Under the pieces are notes generated by a model, which made no database searches, was not told where the DNA came from, and saw nothing but the letters and a program-made list of their open reading frames with translations. From CAYNWT01 sp964485095 (GTDB taxonomy: Bacteria; Planctomycetota; Planctomycetia; Planctomycetales; Planctomycetaceae), in contig CAZAIB010000019.1 of assembly GCA_964485095.1 (NCBI GenBank), forward strand, positions 5,912 through 69,911: 64,000 bases of DNA, given 5' to 3'. Below are positions 61,493 through 64,000 of this stretch, in pieces (position 1 is the first letter of the stretch; the number at the start of each line of letters is the position of its first letter). The position numbers and the translations under genes were made by a program.

Positions 61493-64000
61493 CTACGCGG
61501 TGTCGCGGCGCTGTTCGGGATACTTGACGCGACCATGGTAGATCGCGATTAGTGATTTGGTCAGCGCGTCCTCGATTGTGCGGATCTCGGCGAGCGTCAG
61601 GTTGCACTCGTCGAACTGCCCGTCGTGCAGGCGCTTCATTGTGATTTCGTGGACCAGGTTCTCGATTCGTTTTGGAGTCGGTTCGCTTAGCGTGCGGCTA
61701 GCGCTTTCGACTGCGTCGGTCAGCATCATGATGCCAGCCTCTTTGGTTTGAGGCTTCGGCCCCGGGTAGCGGAAGCTGGCTTCTTCCGCTTCAGACTTGT
61801 GATCTTCGTCCGCCTGCCGAGTCGCTTCGTGGAAGAAGTATTCGACCAGAGTCGTTCCGTGATGCTGTTCGATGAAGTCGATAATCGGCCGCGGCAGATT
61901 GTGCTCTTCCGCGAGTTCGATTCCATCTTTGACGTGGCCGATGATGATGAGCGTGCTCATCGCAGGAGCCAACGAGTCGTGGCGGTTCCCGTCGCCGGCC
62001 GCTTTATTTTCGATGAAGTATTCCGGCTTCATCATCTTCCCGATGTCGTGGAAGTACGCGCCGACGCGAAGCAACAATCCGTTCGCACCAATCGCCTCAG
62101 CAGCTGCCTCACCGATGGTCGCGACAGCGATGGAGTGGTTGTAGGTTCCGGGAGCCCGGCGAACCAATTCCTGCAGCAGTGGGTGGGAGATGTCGCTGAG
62201 TTCCAGCAGGCTAATATCTGTGACAATGCCGAAGCGAGATTCGATGAACGGCAGCGTTCCGGAAACCAGGTAACAGCAGACAAGGCACCAGCCAGCGCCG
62301 CGCAGGGCGTTCATGACGAGGCCCCATTCGGCCCAGTGCACGTCTTCTCGCTGGCCCAGCACGCCTGCGGCCCACGAAACTGCAAAGTAAACGAAGGCGA
62401 CCAGGAAGCCGGTCTTGATCAGTGAAGATCGAGACGAAACGCCGCTAAGTGGTACGATCGCAACCACGCTGACAACCATCAGCACCACGAAGTGCTCAAG
62501 CGTGGCAACCGTTGCCAGGCTGATAACGACCGACAGCACAAACGCGCAAAGTGTGGCCAGAACCTGATCGTACGCGATCGCCAGAATCATGACCGCGGCC
62601 AGCAAGGGGATAATTTCCGCTCGCCATGGGTCAATCGAAACCAGCCGAGCCAGCCAGACCGTGGAAACGCAGAGGGTCAGGAAAACCGCCAGTTGAGTTG
62701 GGTTTTCCACGATTTGCGGTTCACTGCCAAACAGGTACGCACCAAACAAGACGGCCAGAACCAGGAACATCAGGAACGCAGTGATCCCGCGTACAACGCG
62801 ATTCCCCATGGGACTGGCTACACCAACCGCTTCGTGTTCGAGTCGCAGCAGTGTCAGCATTTCCGCATCCAGAACGGTTCCCGGTTCGACAAGAACCTGG
62901 CCGGCACTGTAAGGATCAAACTGTTCCCCAGCGTTTTCTCTGGCGATGCGACGCTTGTCCTGAGTCTCTTCGGATGAGTATCGAAGAGTCTGTGGCAACT
63001 GCGATTCCATCCAGTCTTCAAGAACCGTGCTCATCGCCGACAGCCGGGGAAACGTCAGCAAGTCGTTCCGCAGCTTACCGGAAGTCTTCATGGTTTCCGC
63101 CAGAACCACATCAGCGATGATAGCCGTTAGCGGCTCGGCATCTTCGCCACTGGCGGTTCCTTCTGAGACGATCTCAATCGCCTGGTCCAGCGAGATGCCT
63201 GCACCGGGGTTGCCGAACAACTCGTCCCGGTCGAGGCTGTCCAGGTCCAGAATGCCATACGTGCGCAAGGGTTCCAGAAACGAATCGAAGTCGTTTTGAA
63301 TCTGGTCCAGTTGCTCGCCCACCATCGACTCAGCTGCGATTGTCGCTCGAAGCGTGTCGAACCGGTTCTCGGGCGAACGCTCTGCCGCCTCGGCAGCGGC
63401 TGCTTCCTCCGCCGCGCTATCAGTGTCTTCTTCGGATGCCGCTACGTCCGCGGCGTCTCCCGTTGAACTTTCTGCTCTGTCCTCACCAGTGTCACCAGTT
63501 GGTTCAGAGTCTACGACTGTTTCCGACTCGCCAGTCGTGTCCGGCTCGTCCGTGGTGTCTGGTTCGCCCGTCGTATCCGATTCACCCGTCGCTTCTTCCT
63601 GCTGTTCTGGTTCTTCTTCCGGCGCCGCGACTGGCGTCGGTTCTGGCCCAACCGATTCCGCATCAAGCCCGAAAGCGAGGCGCACTTCAGGAGCAAGATC
63701 AGCCACGCTCTTAGCTTCGGCGACCGCCGCCAGATGGTTTCTCAGGCGAGCGGGAATTGACTTCAGCGGTTCCGGATCCAAACGGAAAACGTACGGTGCC
63801 AGGGCTTCGCTTTCGCGCCGAACCCGATCGGTTTCAGCTCGGTTGACCTTCTTGAAATCCACGCGAACCACGGCGCCGCGTTCCAGACGATCGCCTTCGC
63901 GGTATGGGAAAACCGGCTTCCAGGCCTGCACGGCAAACAGGAATCCAACGATCCCAAGAAAAGCTATCCCCAGACGCAGCAGCACACTGCGGTCCTGAAG
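61493..64000 (-). CDS. PgpH-type 7TM-HD phosphohydrolase (partial, N-terminus outside window)
   Basis: The protein has a periplasmic 7TMR-HDED domain, a group of membrane segments around residues 395-580 and a cytoplasmic HD domain. HDIGKMMKPEYF, RHDSLAPAMST and IDFIEQHHGTT are characteristic of PgpH, which degrades c-di-AMP in other bacteria. A GTG near 63985 could start an 830-aa protein, but the frame stays open to the edge and the preceding residues continue well, so I treat it as truncated. The periplasmic part contains an acidic low-complexity insert with hexapeptide repeats (near 63518-63590). Confidence 0.9.
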   Translation of the reverse strand, partial: LQDRSVLLRLGIAFLGIVGFLFAVQAWKPVFPYREGDRLERGAVVRVDFKKVNRAETDRVRRESEALAPYVFRLDPEPLKSIPARLRNHLAAVAEAKSVADLAPEVRLAFGLDAESVGPEPTPVAAPEEEPEQQEEATGESDTTGEPDTTDEPDTTGESETVVDSEPTGDTGEDRAESSTGDAADVAASEEDTDSAAEEAAAAEAAERSPENRFDTLRATIAAESMVGEQLDQIQNDFDSFLEPLRTYGILDLDSLDRDELFGNPGAGISLDQAIEIVSEGTASGEDAEPLTAIIADVVLAETMKTSGKLRNDLLTFPRLSAMSTVLEDWMESQLPQTLRYSSEETQDKRRIARENAGEQFDPYSAGQVLVEPGTVLDAEMLTLLRLEHEAVGVASPMGNRVVRGITAFLMFLVLAVLFGAYLFGSEPQIVENPTQLAVFLTLCVSTVWLARLVSIDPWRAEIIPLLAAVMILAIAYDQVLATLCAFVLSVVISLATVATLEHFVVLMVVSVVAIVPLSGVSSRSSLIKTGFLVAFVYFAVSWAAGVLGQREDVHWAEWGLVMNALRGAGWCLVCCYLVSGTLPFIESRFGIVTDISLLELSDISHPLLQELVRRAPGTYNHSIAVATIGEAAAEAIGANGLLLRVGAYFHDIGKMMKPEYFIENKAAGDGNRHDSLAPAMSTLIIIGHVKDGIELAEEHNLPRPIIDFIEQHHGTTLVEYFFHEATRQADEDHKSEAEEASFRYPGPKPQTKEAGIMMLTDAVESASRTLSEPTPKRIENLVHEITMKRLHDGQFDECNLTLAEIRTIEDALTKSLIAIYHGRVKYPEQRRDTA

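Noticed and set aside
63518..63590. Regular repeats that could suggest a CRISPR array
   Set aside because: They are degenerate 18-base units in frame within a coding region and encode hexapeptides; there are no spacers.
63983..63986. GTG as the start of the PgpH-like protein
   Set aside because: The frame continues to the window edge with plausible protein sequence before it, so the gene is more likely truncated by the window.

Overview
The window looks like a planctomycete (phylum Planctomycetota) chromosome segment. The evidence is three planctomycete-type cytochrome/DUF1549-DUF1553 and DUF1501 genes, an exosortase with a PEP-CTERM protein, an N-terminal LExR-type motif in an RTX protein, and a GYDD variant of YbeY. 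No species can be named from sequence alone. I found no rRNA, tRNA, CRISPR array or insertion sequence.

Layout. (1) 1-6.8 kb is an accessory region. It holds the start of a leftward gene (possibly VWA-domain), then a rightward set of three: an unrecognised 202-aa protein, a large SF2 helicase and a small membrane protein. A leftward RTX/zincin gene follows, and then a decayed second copy of the small membrane protein gene. (2) 6.8-14.2 kb is housekeeping and planctomycete-specific: an M20 deacylase/peptidase, two DUF1549/DUF1553 proteins and one Tat-exported DUF1501 protein. (3) 14.4-60.6 kb is a very large polysaccharide region, with every gene I accept on the minus strand. (4) 60.9-64 kb is the conserved pair of a PgpH-type HD phosphohydrolase (cut by the window edge) and ybeY, closed by a credible intrinsic terminator.

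How the polysaccharide region could work, read in transcription order from high to low coordinates. An O-antigen ligase/TPR protein and a WecA/TagO-type lipid-carrier transferase (initiation) come first. A NusG/RfaH-like antiterminator follows, well placed to control the long downstream unit. Then come a nitroreductase-family protein, a Wzx-type flippase, two sulfotransferases, four methyltransferase-type proteins (one fused to a kinase-like domain), a pyruvyl transferase, an AlgI/AlgJ O-acetylation pair, three acyltransferase-3 proteins, many GT4 and GT2 glycosyltransferases, a Wzy-type polymerase, Gmd, a heparinase II/III-type lyase, WecB, an exosortase with a C-terminal EpsI-like region, a TPR protein, a PEP-CTERM protein, a Wzz/Wzc-type tyrosine autokinase with a tyrosine-rich tail, and RmlA, RmlB and an RmlD-like reductase. 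Many neighbours overlap by 4 nt, so translational coupling is likely throughout. The inferred product is a heavily decorated (acetylated, sulfated, pyruvylated, methylated) exopolysaccharide made together with a sorted surface protein.

Most notable: the methyltransferase-kinase fusion, which resembles WbdD-type chain terminators in architecture; a single-base frameshift in the AlgI homologue; a 57-aa gene coupled by a GTGA overlap; the exosortase/TPR/PEP-CTERM/autokinase block; the NusG paralogue at the cluster head; and the gene duplication flanking the RTX/zincin gene.
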